From contig CAMNBW010000079.1 in NCBI GenBank assembly GCA_946533525.1, forward strand, positions 1 to 7,114: a stretch of DNA of 7,114 nt. Direction: 5' to 3'. The stretch's first letter is position 1, and the number at the start of each line of letters is the position of its first letter. Source of the DNA: an uncultured Lachnospiraceae bacterium. Its GTDB lineage: Bacteria > Bacillota > Clostridia > Lachnospirales > Lachnospiraceae. The translations under genes and the position numbers were made by a program. Under the pieces are notes generated by a model. It did not search any database. It was not told where the DNA came from and was given only the letters and a program-made list of their open reading frames with translations. Positions 7,079 through 7,114 of this stretch are shown here, in pieces.

Positions 7079-7114
7079 AAGTAACTACTCCTCTTTTATC
7101 TTCTTTTATACTCT
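7079..7114 (-). promoter_or_regulatory. Partial leader of typA with ribosome binding site
   Basis: The 36 visible bases before the typA ATG are purine-rich on the coding strand and contain AGAGGAG (7094-7088), with 9 nt to the ATG. A TATAAA (7110-7105) could be a -10 box, but the region where a -35 box would lie is outside the window. Confidence 0.6.

Overview
The window carries six protein-coding genes, all on the minus strand, so transcription runs from high to low coordinates. The genes are tightly packed: the largest gap is 131 bp and no stretch over 300 bp lacks a gene. The compact one-strand layout, strong AGGAGG-type ribosome sites, a sigma-A-type promoter, the dapA-dapB order, frequent ATA isoleucine codons and a eukaryotic-type HisA point to a Clostridia-type Firmicute. 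Lachnospiraceae is my best guess. This is inferred from protein style and gene content, not from a marker gene.

In order of transcription: (1) 7078-5237, the ribosome-associated translational GTPase TypA/BipA, with only 36 nt of its leader visible. (2) 5236-5106, an intergenic region with a near-consensus promoter (TTGACA, 17 bp, TATGAT) and a near-palindrome lying over its -35 box. (3) 5105-2659, the amino-acid cluster dapA, dapB and hisA. DapA and DapB catalyse the first two committed steps to diaminopimelate and lysine. HisA is a histidine-pathway isomerase of the eukaryotic HIS6 type, coupled to dapB through a TGATG overlap. (4) 2609-1500, a response regulator with a receiver, a coiled coil and an HD-GYP-like domain whose signature HD is FD. 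(5) 1451-12, an AlgI-like MBOAT membrane O-acyltransferase. Its stop codon overlaps a Shine-Dalgarno sequence for a gene that would begin just beyond the window edge.

The window is mostly housekeeping at its high-coordinate end (translation factor, lysine/peptidoglycan and histidine precursors). At its low-coordinate end it becomes a signalling plus surface-polysaccharide modification unit. No convincing intrinsic terminator was found between dapA and the MBOAT gene, so read-through from the dapA promoter through all five genes is possible. The points most worth checking are the degenerate HD-GYP regulator next to the MBOAT acyltransferase, with both genes in one frame and no good ribosome site for the second; the eukaryotic-type HisA in a lysine operon; and the operator-like palindrome at the dapA promoter. 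I found no mobile element, CRISPR array, tRNA, rRNA or clearly novel defence system.
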